A stretch of DNA of 64,000 nt from Mercenaria mercenaria (GCF_021730395.1 NC_069371.1:68664001-68728000), one strand, 5' to 3'. Shown: positions 12,362 to 23,481, counted from the stretch's first letter. Numbers and translations are program-made. The notes: generated by a model not told the origin, from the letters alone.

Positions 12362-12958
12362 CGTGGTCACACTACACGTTGTTAATCGTAGTAAGGAATG
12401 ATCGTAGTTGATCGAACTAAGCGTAGTTACACGTAGATAATCGTAGTAAAACGTAGTAATGATCGTAGTTCGAACTTATGATTTGTCCCTAGTAAGCAAA
12501 TACTTTTTCGACATGTTCAAAATCTGACTACGATTAACTACGATGTTTTGACCCTACTGTGCCCGTAGTTTGAACGTAGTTGATCGTAGTTAAACGTACT
12601 TGATCGTACTTAACAGTAGTGTGTATCGTTTTTGATCGTAGTACAAGAAAAACGCATCGACAGTACGGTTCAACTACGATCAACTAGGGCTCCACTACGG
12701 CTAAACTAAACTAGGGCTCCACTACGGCTAAACGCTTTTCCGTAGCTCAGCGTAGTTGATCGTAATTTGTCGCAGTTGTTCGTACTTCGATCGTAGTATA
12801 TACGTAGTGTAACGTAGTAACTCGTGGTAAGACGTAGTGATACCCTAGTTAACCCTACCCGATTTACTCGTAGTTGAACGTAGTTGTTCGTACTTACACG
12901 TACTTCAACGTACGACAAACTACGTTTAAAATTAACTACGAAAATGTGACCATTGGTA
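12362..12958. mobile_element. CGTAGT-rich element nested in the left arm of the palindrome
   Basis: About 590 bp made of degenerate copies of 'cgtagttgatcgtagt' and its complement, dense on both strands. It is bounded by tggtcaca on the left and tgtgacca on the right, which are inverted repeats. The opposite arm (14,635-14,790) has about 180 bp of unrelated sequence at this place, so the two arms differ here. Most likely it is an inserted MITE with subterminal repeats that replaced or displaced arm sequence. The 105-codon frame across it comes from the repeats. Confidence 0.6.
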
Positions 12959-13196
12959 TAGTCACGTATGATAAACTTTACCGAGGGCATTTTTAAATGA
13001 TGCCCATCCCGCCGAGGTGTCAAAATATAGGATATCGTTACGACAGAGGAAAATTTGGTGTAAAGACTTCTATTTTGGCTGTTTGTTTTACTTTTGAGAC
13101 CTGGGACATCACGGAATTATTTGCAGCATGCATTGTTTATACTTTGTTTAATAATGGGCGATTTTCAATGGCGAACACCGCTGTAACACAGTGTTA

Positions 13197-13615
13197 ATCA
13201 GTCTAGATTGAACTTCTATCTCCAACGTTGTTTTGCTACAAGTCTTCGTGATGTAAACTTAATTTTGTTTCAATTTCTTTTATCATGAAAGATACAGAAA
13301 TGATGGTGTAAGTCCTGCTGGTATCGGTACTTGCGTTCTTGCTGGTTTCAGTGTTTATATTAAATGATAAATCGTTTTGCAATCAGTCTAGATTATATTT
13401 ATATAATATATATATCTCATACATTGCATACAGTCTGATACTGTACATGTATAGTGTTGTTTTGCCGCTGAAAGTCTTCGTTTTGTAAAATCATTCTTGT
13501 TTCTTTTTTTATCATAATATACAGACATTTGCTGCCAGCAATGAAATCCCGAGTCCTGGTACTTGCGTTTTTGCTGGATTCAGTGTTGAATATAAGTTAA
13601 TATCAAATATCTTAT
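13197..13615 (+). repeat. ~200-bp direct duplication in the left arm
   Basis: Both halves start with 'aatcagtctagatt' (13,197 and 13,381), continue through 'gttgttttgc..caagtcttcg' and 'tttcttttatcat', and end with 'tacttgcgttcttgctg..ttcagtgtt'. The right arm has only one inverted copy (about 14,140-14,390). The arm was therefore lengthened after the palindrome formed. Confidence 0.65.
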
Positions 13616-13811
13616 TATTTTGCATTATCAAGCTTTCATACTGAGAGGTTACTGATAGTAACATAGTTCTACATAAAAGATCAGTTACGCTAGAAAATTT
13701 ATATTTTGTTGTCAGTGGCATAAGTCAATTGCTCGGTTTTAAATAAAGCCGTTATTCATTAATCATGCATGTTCTAAACAATTTATCTTGTATTCAATTT
13801 CAGAACCAAAG

Positions 13812-13931
13812 ATGAAGGCATACATGTGTTATTACTGTAACAATAATTTTAAAGTTAACACTAGAGTGATTGACCATTTAGTTAATTGTCATGTCAAGAG
13901 AGATCTATCAAACTGCAATGGAAATAACTAA
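13812..13931 (+). CDS. small C2H2 zinc-finger ORF in the loop of the palindromic element
   Basis: A 39-codon frame, starting with ATG 9 nt after a good splice-acceptor-like stretch (ttgtattcaatttcag). It contains one classic zinc finger: C6-x2-C9, Phe13, hydrophobic residues at 19-20, H22-x4-H27, with Tyr two residues before the first Cys. Spacing and aromatic/hydrophobic positions fit the family consensus, which is unlikely by chance in such a short frame. It may be the first coding exon of a longer gene carried by the element or by its autonomous relative, or a captured host exon. No second finger or catalytic domain is visible. Its product, if made, could bind DNA, perhaps the element's own ends; that is inference. 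Confidence 0.45.
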   Translation: MKAYMCYYCNNNFKVNTRVIDHLVNCHVKRDLSNCNGNN

Positions 13932-15032
13932 ACCACCTGTTATTACCTGTTACTATCTGAAATGAAGACTTCATTCTGATCAATCTCTATTGACAACTTT
14001 AAAAATGTATTCAGTTTTGATATTTTGCCCTGTAACTTCGATAAATGCCCACACGCTGGTCGCTAGAAATAAGTATTTCACCTTCGTTCAGAATCACGTC
14101 AGTACATGTTTTTGTCCTATATCAAGCATTCCAATAATAATACATAATAAATGCAAAACGATTTAATATCTAATATTATCCGTAACTTCAACACTGAGTC
14201 CTGCAAGAACGCAAGTACCAGGACTTAAGATATCATTATTTCGGTATATTTCATCATAAAAGAAACTGAAACAAAAATGAATTTACAAAATGAAATTTAC
14301 AGCAGCAGAACCAATCTATACATGTAGCAGATAGTATGAAACGTCGGAGAAAGATAAAAGTTCAATCTAGACTGATTAACACTGTGTTACAGACGTGTTC
14401 GTCATTGAAAATCGCCCATTATTAAACATAAGTATAAACAATGCATATGCAAATGATTCCATGACCTCCCAAGTCTTAAAAGCGAAACAAACAGCCAAAA
14501 TATACGTTTTCACACCCAATTTTCCTCAGCCGTTAACGGTATCCTGTATTTTGACTCCTCGGCGAGATGGGCATCATTTAAAAATGCCCTCTGCGGTAAA
14601 GTTTATCATGCGTGACTATAACCCGGGTCCCTTTGGAGGGTCAGATCGTCGGTGTAAGCGTACGGACAGACTTGAAACTTGCCAGGATTATCCCCAGATG
14701 ATTGGTCGTTTGACGTGTGAGGTAAACTCATTCAAAATATTTTGTAAACACTTCGAATGGGGCCGTTGAATATGACTTTCGCATCAATTTTAAAAAACGT
14801 CCAATTTAAACAGCTGAATTCTGATTATTTTGCAATGTTGGTTACCAGGATTAAATATATAGTATGTTAAGGCATTTACACGTATGCTTGCACCAGAATA
14901 TTTTCATGTAAATTCGAAATGAAAAAATACACCTTAAAAGACTAACACCACTACTCATCGTTATTGATTTCTGACCTCTGTGGCAGCCGCATCCCTCGGC
15001 GTGGTGGACATCAGGTAATAGGGTGTGATCAT

Positions 15033-15856
15033 ATAGAAGAGATTTTGTTTTTCATTTTGAGAATTGATTTATTATTTTATTTTATTTTTCTTGTTTGGTT
15101 TTAATTCTTTGTTATTGTTGTTGCTGTTGTTTGTTGATGTTGTTGTTTTGTTTATGTGTTTGTTTGTTTGTGTGTTTTTCACTTGTTGTTGTTTTTTCCT
15201 ATTTGTTGTACATTTGCTTTAAAATGGATTTCTTATCATTCATTATAACTGCTTCGTATATGCTGTGTTTAATATTCCCCTTGTCCTTTAAAATTTAGCC
15301 ATACAACAAAAAGTTAATATTTGTTTTTGAAAGTTAAAACGATGTGTTGTTTGTTGTTTTTTTTCCTGTGTTGATGTTTGTTCGCATGATTGCTTACTCA
15401 CCACTTTAGCTGATATCGCATGTTCGCATATGTTATTATATCAATTTTGAGAAACACATTTTGTGTCTTTCATTAAAGTAAAAATATATCTTTAAGGACA
15501 GCTCAGCTAACTTGGCTGCGTTAACTGACAAATGCAAGAATACAGCGTATACAGAATACAAATATGCCACGAATTACCAGATAGACAACTTATGAATCTT
15601 ACAATTGGTATTCAAATAATTTTATACAGTTAAAAAATTTACATCATACATGTTTTTTTTCTAATGATTTTGTAAATGTATTATTTTGTTACATTTTTTA
15701 CACATAAAATTATGCATAGAAACAGAAGGTAACAAATCTTTAGCTTAATTACCAGTATATGCATTTAACCTAAATTGTAGTTTATGGCATGTTAAACGTT
15801 TGCTAAATTATATATTTATGTTATTATTATTGTATGTTTGTTATTTTTGGTTGCAG
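15033..15856. other. intron 1 of gene A, low-complexity stretch
   Basis: Begins with a TG/T-rich low-complexity tract (about 15,060-15,200). About 15,380-15,540 weakly matches the dispersed repeat (lower part of the 4,865 copy). No gene seen. Confidence 0.4.
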
Positions 15857-16045
15857 GTTTATCCCGCTACCAAAGTTAAGTGTATTTCTGACAATCATGT
15901 AGCATCTATATTTGATTCCAAATCACATCCAAATGAATTTGTTCATGTGCTACACAAAGTAGTCCCATTCATGAACAATGCGGATGAATTATCAATGATC
16001 AAGCAGTTCTTATTCATCCTCTATCCATTCACAATGGCCATTTAG
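15857..16045 (+). CDS. plus-strand exon-like ORF inside intron 1 of gene A
   Basis: A 62-codon open frame follows a good acceptor (ttttggttgcag) and ends in TAG. The reading (VYPATKVKCIS..., FVHVLHKVVPF, LFILYPFTMAI) has a non-repetitive, protein-like composition. Its latter half has a pattern like that of the ORF at 19,395-19,569: a hydrophobic helix, Lys, Pro-aromatic, then Glu and hydrophobics. It could be the last exon of a gene fragment nested antisense to gene A, or chance. I do not recognise the protein. Confidence 0.3.
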   Translation, partial: VYPATKVKCISDNHVASIFDSKSHPNEFVHVLHKVVPFMNNADELSMIKQFLFILYPFTMAI

Positions 16046-16250
16046 ATTATATAAGATCTGTTAATGATTAGGTATTCCAGCCCATGGTTACATCACTGAC
16101 TTCCAGCTGTTCATGTAAGGTCAGGCAGAGTATATCTTAGATATGAAGCACATTAGTATTTGTTTCTTATACATGTATATTTATAGATTGGCATTTAAAA
16201 TTAAAATAACTCTAGCAAACCCACAACCACCAGACATCTCAAGGCTTTGA

Positions 16251-16622
16251 TTATTCAATGTCGTGTCATTCATATTCAAAAATGTGCTATTGTTATTGTA
16301 TATGTCGATATTCTTGTGGTATGTTCGATATTCTTATGGTAAAAGTCATTATTGTTATTCTGTTTCGTCATTGTTATTGTACCATTGATATTCTTATTCA
16401 ACACAATCACATAACATAGAATAAGAATGACACGTTTTGTAAATAGAATCGTCAGGTATTGAACAGCAATGATGATTTTTACCATAAGAATATTGAACAT
16501 ACAATAAGAATAATGACTTATACAATAACAATGGTCATACTTAGATTATTAATAACACGACATTGAATAACAATATCAAAAATACAATAAGAATAACGAC
16601 ATATAGAATAACAATCTTACAT
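16251..16622. repeat. AT-rich fold-back with 'attcttattgta' motifs
   Basis: ttattcaatgtcgtg at 16,251 is repeated in reverse at about 16,555-16,569. The interior is made of many copies of 'attgttattgta' and 'attcttatggta' on the left and their complements (tacaataagaat) on the right. This arrangement fits a MITE with subterminal repeats. No target duplication was identified. Confidence 0.55.
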
Positions 16623-17250
16623 GCTTCAGTAACTTTTATGATCAGCTCTAATTAGGGGACACTCTCGAAATAAAGGTAGGGTCTTGATGACCTGGGTGAC
16701 CAATGTTTTATAATGTCATTTGAATAATAGTTACGTAATAATTTCCGCTATCTTACTTATAAAAGCAACTTCATGTAACATGTTGCCGCAACCAAAAGTT
16801 ATGTAGATGTCGTTCAAGTCGGAAAATATATACCACAGCAATTTGAAGTTGTGTAAAAATAGATAAAATGAAAGAAATTGTGACATTTTTAAATGAAAGG
16901 AATAAGTTTTATATTTGTATGGTGTGTTGGAATAGACTAGAAATGCTTGTTCTTTTCTGACGAAAATAAGAATAAAGCAGGCTTCTCAGGTAAGATACGA
17001 TTTATAACATACATGTCTTCAATCAAAGCATACTGTATAATAAATTACTGGACTGAAATCATCTTTATAGTGGAAAAGAAATCGTAAAATAATGAAAATT
17101 ATATGTAGGTTTTCTTATCGTTGAGCGTTCTTTTATCACACGTAAAGAACGCATGGCCTAGTAACTGATAGCTTGTGTAAAATGGTCTATGCATATTTAT
17201 GAGCTTTTACATATGTTTTAAAGTAATTTATTGCAGTATTTAGAGTATAT

Positions 17251-17720
17251 CATCTTCAAGGTTCGGTCTAATGATTTTACCCTGAGTTATTGTCCTTTGA
17301 TATTTCATCACTGGAATTCTCTGGAATTCAATGAAACGTCATGGAAAACTTTTCTCTTAAACTGGTATTTGTACATTGTCGTCAAGTTTCGGGCGGAATA
17401 TTTTGCAATGGGTTATTGCCCTTTGAATATTCAACAAGTAAACTATAGCGCCATTTTGTCCGGAGTATTTCTCAGTAAACACTGACTGGAATGCAGGTAG
17501 CATCTTCATGTTTCAGTTCGTTGATTGTTCTACTGACTACTGAGTTATTGCCCCTTGATAATTCATCATTAATAAACTATAGTGTCATCCTTGTCGGGAG
17601 TATTACTCAGCAGTCATTGGCTGGAATTCAGCGAAAATTCATCAGGTGCTTTACTTTAAGAAGAGATGCGAATATTTTCTTTATGTTTCTGTCCGATTAT
17701 TTTTGCGAGTGATTTCACTT
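17251..17720 (+). repeat. 'gagttattgccc...tgtccggagtattt' repeat, about three degenerate units
   Basis: The module 'gagttattgcccttgat...aactatagygccat...tgtccggagtatttctcag...tggaattcagcgaaaa' occurs in degenerate form at about 17,287, 17,408 and 17,539. A further copy is at 29,450-29,530 in the matching intron of gene B. This type of sequence is common in bivalve repeats. Short frames within it are not genes. Confidence 0.5.
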
Positions 17721-17980
17721 TCAAAGTCCAACTTTCCGCTTATATGCTTTTGATATGCAAAAATCATAAGTCAGGGATCATTTTTTTAGTTCCACTGATA
17801 CTTTCTTGGTTTAGTATGATATTGTGATATTATGGACTGGCCGTCGGAGGAGGCAAATAGTCACAGACCGGGACAAAAGGTCGAGATAGTTTATAACTTA
17901 TGAAATTGTCGGTTTAATGTTAAACCGAACAAAATATTATATATAAACATTGCATATAATCTTTATTTCAATATATTATA

Positions 17981-18074
17981 TTGTATTGTGTTGCGTTGCG
18001 TTGCGTTGCGTTGCGTTGCGTTGCATTGCATTGCATTGCATTGTATTGTATTGTATTGTAATGTATTGTATTGT
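17981..18074 (+). repeat. pentanucleotide array in three blocks
   Basis: About 19 pentamers arranged in blocks. A short (ATTGT) start is followed by roughly seven GTTGC units, then five ATTGC units, then ATTGT units. The frame on either strand is open only because a 5-bp repeat reads without stops in some phases. Confidence 0.85.
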
Positions 18075-19023
18075 TGTTATTTGTCCGTGTATTGTATTGT
18101 TGTTATTTGTCCGACGGACGTTGGTCGTTTTGTGCAAACACGACTGCCAAATAACCTAATGATAAATGATAAGTCTATGATTCAACTTCGCATATTTTCC
18201 TCAAAAACCAGCAAATATCTTTACCAACAATCAAATGTACTGAACTTGGAATAAATAATGATACAATGTTTTTTTATATGAAGCGCTTATTTGATACCGT
18301 CTCAAGTCATTCGATAAAAGTATATAAATTAAAAAAACGAAGTGGTATTTATTAATAAAGATTATTTATGAAAGTTTTTAAATCTTTCTAAATTCAATCA
18401 AACAAAAAGAGGCAATAACTTTATTATCAAAAAAACAACCTTATTAGAAAAAAGTAAATGAGCAAATAAGTACTTGTGTACTAAATTAATTAAAATGCTT
18501 CATATATACATTGCAAACATGTAGTTTATCATAATAGATAAGGACATCAAAGTTTCTTAAGATTCTTTTTCTTTTATACATGAAGCCTAACTGCAGCTAT
18601 TCATGTAAATCTTCTTTGATTTGGATTAAAGTGAGGTCAATGTAATAAAAACGTTGGCGTAATGTCGTCAATGATAGAGTACTTAAGCTTATATACTTTC
18701 GGTGACTCAATATTTGTGTTATATTGCTACAAAAAAAAACAAGTTGACATAGATTTCATTTCCAAACTTCAGAAAAGTACGTGATTTTTTTAAGAAAACG
18801 GCTCCTACTTTATACTTATTAATTACCTTAACATGTATCAACAGTTAATGTTTGTAAATAAACGCGTTGAATTTCGAATCAGACTAGAAAATTTAAATAT
18901 TTACACACCAGTTGATAAAATGAAATATTTGAAATATATGGCTAAAGAATTTCTAATTCATTCCATTTAGAAAAGAAACACACAATTATGTAAGTTATCA
19001 ACGTTAAAAGATTAAAATACTAC
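18075..19023. other. intron 1 of gene A next to exon 1
   Basis: No gene. The stretch about 18,540-18,740 (tacatgaagcctaactgcagctattc, aaagtgaggtcaatgtaataaaaacg, gtaatgtcgtcaa) matches 31,605-31,800 upstream of gene B in the same order. This extends the duplicated segment to within about 300 bp of exon 1. Confidence 0.6.
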
Positions 19024-19186
19024 CTTCAGGTTCTGCCGCATCCAATCGACTCATCCGGACATCCCCACGGTGAGCACTAAGATTTAACCCACTATCCCGT
19101 GAATAGTTTCTGTTAACATTAATTCCGGTTCCTTTCTGCTGGAAGTTGGCAGAGCTTATAGATGTTATCGGTTGTCGTGAATTCAT
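19024..19186 (-). CDS. gene A, exon 1: start of the cysteine-rich membrane protein
   Basis: The ATG at 19,184-19,186 sits in good context (aaaaATGA) with an in-frame stop 9 nt upstream. The frame runs 163 nt to the donor GAAG|gtagta and leaves one base, which joins to CC at the start of exon 2 (giving Ala) in the correct phase. It encodes residues 1-54, a polar basic N-terminus with no signal peptide or membrane segment, so the N-terminus is probably cytosolic. The full coding length is 163 + 384 + 818 nt, giving 454 residues. Intron 1 is about 6.95 kb. I chose this exon by phase, donor quality and the upstream stop; there is no paralogous exon 1 for comparison, so it is less certain than exons 2 and 3. 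Confidence 0.6.
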
Positions 19187-19394
19187 TTTTAGTTATCTTT
19201 CTGTGTTTCGAACCCGATAAAATGAAATTCTTTAAACATGATAAGTTATTTAAATCTATTCAAAACTGATAACAGCTGTATGGATTATATACTGGGTTAT
19301 ACATTTGCCGACACTAGAAACAAGCTGTGATAATCCGACACCACTTGCAGTCTTAAGGTGTGTAACATGGTTTTCTGAATTTTAATTTGGTAGC

Positions 19395-19569
19395 TACGAT
19401 TTACAGAACAGGCTCTACAGATTTGGCTTGCACTGCAAAAAGTATAAATGAGTCAATAGTAAAAGAAAAGATAAACTGTACCAATACGGATATTGTACAA
19501 GAACTAGTTACAAAATTTCCATATTTACCTACAACTGAAAAGTTTCAGCTTGTTGCTTTATTTCATTAG
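19395..19569 (+). CDS. plus-strand exon-like ORF upstream of gene A
   Basis: After 'ttggtag' at 19,387-19,393, a frame of 57 codons runs to TAG (TIYRTGSTDLACTAKSI..., DIVQELVTKFPYLP, FQLVALFH). The composition looks protein-like, and the second half resembles the ORF ending at 16,045. I do not recognise it. It could be the 3' exon of a broken or nested plus-strand gene, or a chance frame. Confidence 0.25.
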
Positions 19570-22534
19570 TCTTGTTGTCACATGACGTATTTTCATGTCA
19601 TAGCACAACTGTAGCTAAAATATAAGTAACAGACAATTTCTTAAGTGACAGCAATGTATGTACACTCTGGGTGCAAGGTTTCAGGTCTTTGTTATTTCAT
19701 AATTGTTCAGGAGGATGGCCCTGTAGTACTTGACAAAATGAGGAATTGCAGTGTACTTCCCTTGATTCTGTGGATTGTTTTGCTATATTTGAAAAGTTAG
19801 GTTATTTTGACAACCTATGTATCATCAAGGATTTCATTTGTATCAGTTTTCGTCCATAATTATGATATCCATCTTGAGTTTCAAATTTGCCGCCATATTT
19901 CAATTGGTACCTTCAACCAGTTGTTCTTACTAAGGCACAGAAACCTGTCTTTCTAATGACGGTAATAGCTTGTTCTTTATTTGTCTGAAGTTTAAGCTAC
20001 ATAATGAAAAGTGTTATTTTTAAGCACAAACTGAGGTTTAAATCTCGTCTTTCGTTACATGTTTACGTTTTATATTGTAAATCATTTGTTACAAATGTAG
20101 AATGTTTACTGTGGGCATTCATTTCAACCAAAATATCAATAACACGAAGACAATGTATTTATCACGTATGAGTTGCAGTATGTATCAAAAGTCCCTGTTA
20201 CAACGAAATGCTGATTAAAATGAAAGAAAACATGAATATGAAGCTGAAATTAGAGATACTTTCATACAATCATCATCCCTTAGAAATCTCTGTACAAGTG
20301 AAGGATCAGCTTTTACCAAATGCTGATCTTTTGCAACGATCTACAAATGCGTTCATATGACATCGATGACGAATAAAGATCACAGCCTTACTCTTGCATG
20401 ATTGTAAGATGAGGGATACTAGCTTTGTTTTTCTGTGATTTAAGAATTCCACTCTCGTATCTTTATTTTGATGTTAATAAGATATGAAATCAAAATGTTT
20501 GTTCCTGTATTGGCGCCATATAACATGTACTATGTTGGGGCGCCGTAAAACCTACATTAACAAATCAAAATCAAAGTTCTAAACCCCTAGATAACGTGTT
20601 CACAGCACATTTCGAAGATGGTATAATATAAATTAAAACTTGGCCATTATCTTATATCCTCCTGAAAGGTGCTTATCTTTTAGATATTTGCACATTCGTC
20701 ACCAAAATTGCGGAAAGGTAATCTACAATAGATAAAATTAAGCTATAATAAAGTACAGCTGTATTTACGTACAAATAAAAAAAGATTTTATCAAATTATA
20801 TTATATGTATGCAGTTCATATCTGGTGTACTTTATCGAAAGGCAGAAATGTATTAATATTATGTCTTTAATCTAAATTATATCAGTTTATTCAAACTGGA
20901 GATTGTAAAAAACCTGTTTTCGCATTCTCGAAAAAAAGATATTCAATTTGCTAAGTGAAAAGACTGACCTAAAACTATTATACTATCTCCAGTTAACTGA
21001 AAGCAGGTTGTTGAAGAAGAAAGTGCCCTTTGTTTGGTAATAACTTTATCACAGTCAAGTAATATCCTAACTACCCATTATTCACTGAAAAAGTTTCCTT
21101 CAGAAAGTGTTCTGTCGACACTTTTACATTTGTAGTGTTCATAGAATGACATAAGTATTACAAACTGTTATAAGTATAAGTTACGTTGTGTGGAATCAAG
21201 CAGTGGGGGTGCTGCAGATTTTATTTCCTCTCATTTAAAGACTCCATTAAATTCTACATAGTAGAATAATGTTTGAACTGAATGTGCAGATCTACCTAAT
21301 TAATAAATTAAAACATGATTTTACACGAATAGTTGACAGCTGAATGTGATTACCGCTATTTAGAAGAAATAAAATTGAAACTGTATAAAACAATATCTGC
21401 ACCTCGGGCGTGGAAACCATAGTATACCAGACGCTTGGTGTATTTGATATATACAATAAAAGTATGAGCAAAAATCCATTAAAACTATCACGTTTAAAGA
21501 AAACATCGTGAAAGTATACATAAAATTATATTTAGACTACCAAGACAGATATATAGGAACACAGTGGAGCACTGCTTTACAACACACTACTGGGTACTTT
21601 AAATTGATACAGATTAAAATGTCCTTGGAATGTATTTTTTATATAACAGTATATTTAAAAAGACACTAAAACGATATAAAAGGACGCATGGTTTCTGACC
21701 TACGAAGACTTGATAAATGGAACGTGTCCACTGTTAACATGAACACTTTGACATAAAATATGCATTATGTATCAGCTTACAACAGGCGATACAACCTTAC
21801 ATGTTTGTAATGGATGTGGGATATTTAACTCGAGCGAACATTACCATGCAAAGAATGTAATGGTTATGTCCCTTTCGACTTATGTGGCTGAAACTAAGCC
21901 TTGCTGAACAGACATGTACAGAAATTTTTTCTCCTATTCTTTAATTTATAATGGAAGAGCAAATATTGTATTATTCGAGGTCATTCTATTGGCATGCTTG
22001 TATGTGGGGATACTACAGGAGAATGTTGCACTCAGACTTTTGAGTAGTATCATCCAAGTTTACTGGACAGCGTAATCAATGTTAGACATTTCCCTTAATG
22101 TGCTGTCAAATGTACCGGTTAGTACAAAAGAACTAATGATTTTTTTTAAAAAAAGGTAAACTTAAACGTTGTGTTTCTTCATCGTTACTATTTTTTGTTG
22201 AAAACCAAATGCAAAATTCAGAAGTACACTTATTTTTAAAAGATTTGTCATCAGTTATTACATGAAAAATTTGAAATAGATCAGCTTAATTTGGAAAAAA
22301 ATGTTGTATCCTTTTCTTAAAGATGCCGAATAAACAAACCAAATTAGGCAGAATAACGTCCTGATCAGTTACATGCGCTTGATGGCTGTAAATATATAAC
22401 ACTGTATTCCTCTTATAGTATCATATAGTGCTCAGCTGATAATATATGTTCTGAAAAAAAATAACGAAATATTGTAGTTTACATGATTTGATTCCTCTAT
22501 TAATTTTCTTATTTTTGTTTGATAAAATCTGAAA
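19570..22534. other. intergenic stretch between the two duplicated loci
   Basis: No gene supported. Around 20,508-20,565, 'ttggcgccatataacatgtactatgttggggcgccgtaaaacc' style sequence looks like the 3' tail of a molluscan SINE, with a small hairpin between the two ggcgcc motifs. The rest is AT-rich unique-looking sequence. Confidence 0.4.
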
Positions 22535-22985
22535 GAAAATCAATTTGAACCAAGTAAAGTAAAAGCTTAGTTTAATTGAGCATGTTCATGTGAGATAAAG
22601 AAAATGCTTAAGCGGAATTCCATAATTAGAGCAAAATTGCCACAACAATACATTTGTATGGAGACCGCTTACAAACGCAATGCAAAACTACTCCAGTTTT
22701 AAGTGTCTCTATGTGTGAAATCTAGCTTTCGCTTTCAAAGTTTTTAAACAGCGGTTTGCTTTTCATATGTTTGCTTGTCTACGGTTTAAATTGATATTAA
22801 ATCAAAGTAATTTATTATGTCAAATTTGAGAAAACCGTTTGTAAATATCAGTAGGATAAAATTATAAAATTTAATCTAGTTTCAATTACAGCAAAACTAG
22901 GCTTAGATGACTGCAATAATATATTTTGATCTAATATCACAAATTTACAGGTTGGCAATTTAAGGCCTTTACTTATTCATCTGCC
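22535..22985 (+). repeat. dispersed ~500-bp repeat, copy 2
   Basis: Matches 4,865-5,395 in order: 'gcttagtttaattgagcatgttcatgtgag', 'atgcttaagcggaa', 'cagcggtttgcttttcatatgtttgcttg', 'gaaaaccgtttgtaaatatca', 'aggcttagatgactgcaat', 'ttaaggcctttacttatt'. It is diverged and gapped. Confidence 0.6.
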
Positions 22986-23470
22986 ATCGAATATTGTTTG
23001 TATTGGTTTAACCAAAATGATAGCATAAATAATGCTTGATAAGATTTTATCCGACTATTTTGTTACCATTACAATTACATTATGTATAAGGCGAGAGTTT
23101 TAGTTACTTCAATGGTTTTACAGTTTTGTGGATGTTCTGACTTGCTGATATTGAATTATATATAAATCAGTATGGTATTGTTTTTACTTTCAAGATAGTT
23201 ATTTAACCTTTTAAATTTCACATGAAAAAAAATGTGGTATGCATATTATAATATTGTCATGCCCTCATATTTGAAGAACTCCGATGGTCTAGATAATGAA
23301 TTTCAAAATGCAGATGTAATACTTAATGGATGAACCTTATTGTAAGAACATGAACCCTTTAACATTAATATTATGCCCGTACCTTTTTGCACGAACTTTA
23401 TAATATATGTACATGGTACATATTAATTGAGTCTTACTCAGTTCACTCTCATATTTCGAGTTTGCACAGC
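22986..23470. other. intergenic, nothing recognised
   Basis: AT-rich sequence without a supported gene, RNA or repeat. Confidence 0.4.
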
Positions 23471-23481
23471 TTAGATAAGTA

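Larger units (their letters stand above)
12151..15027. mobile_element. 2.9-kb palindromic DNA element with 5-bp target duplication
   Basis: The left end CACACCCTATTACCTGATG is repeated in reverse at the right end, and ATCAT flanks it on both sides (12,146-12,150 and 15,028-15,032). The inverted arms are very long. 12,151-12,360 pairs with about 14,800-15,027 and 12,957-13,380 pairs with about 14,140-14,635, leaving a loop of roughly 500 bp that holds a C2H2 zinc-finger ORF. No transposase is visible. The matching place in gene B's intron (about 28,965-28,980: aacaaacgTCATgaatg) has no insert and a single TCAT, so this is an empty site. A 5-bp duplication and a CAC terminus are features of the Transib/RAG-like group, but the next bases do not fit its consensus, so the superfamily is open. 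Confidence 0.8.

Noticed and set aside
12706-14769. Frames of 105 and 124 codons in the palindromic element
   Set aside because: They overlap the inverted arms and the CGTAGT repeats; shared pieces such as 'TPRRDGHHLKMPS' appear because the arms are copies of one another.
12151-15027. Firm assignment of the palindromic element to the Transib/RAG group
   Set aside because: Only the CAC start and the 5-bp duplication agree; the following terminal bases do not fit, and no transposase is present.
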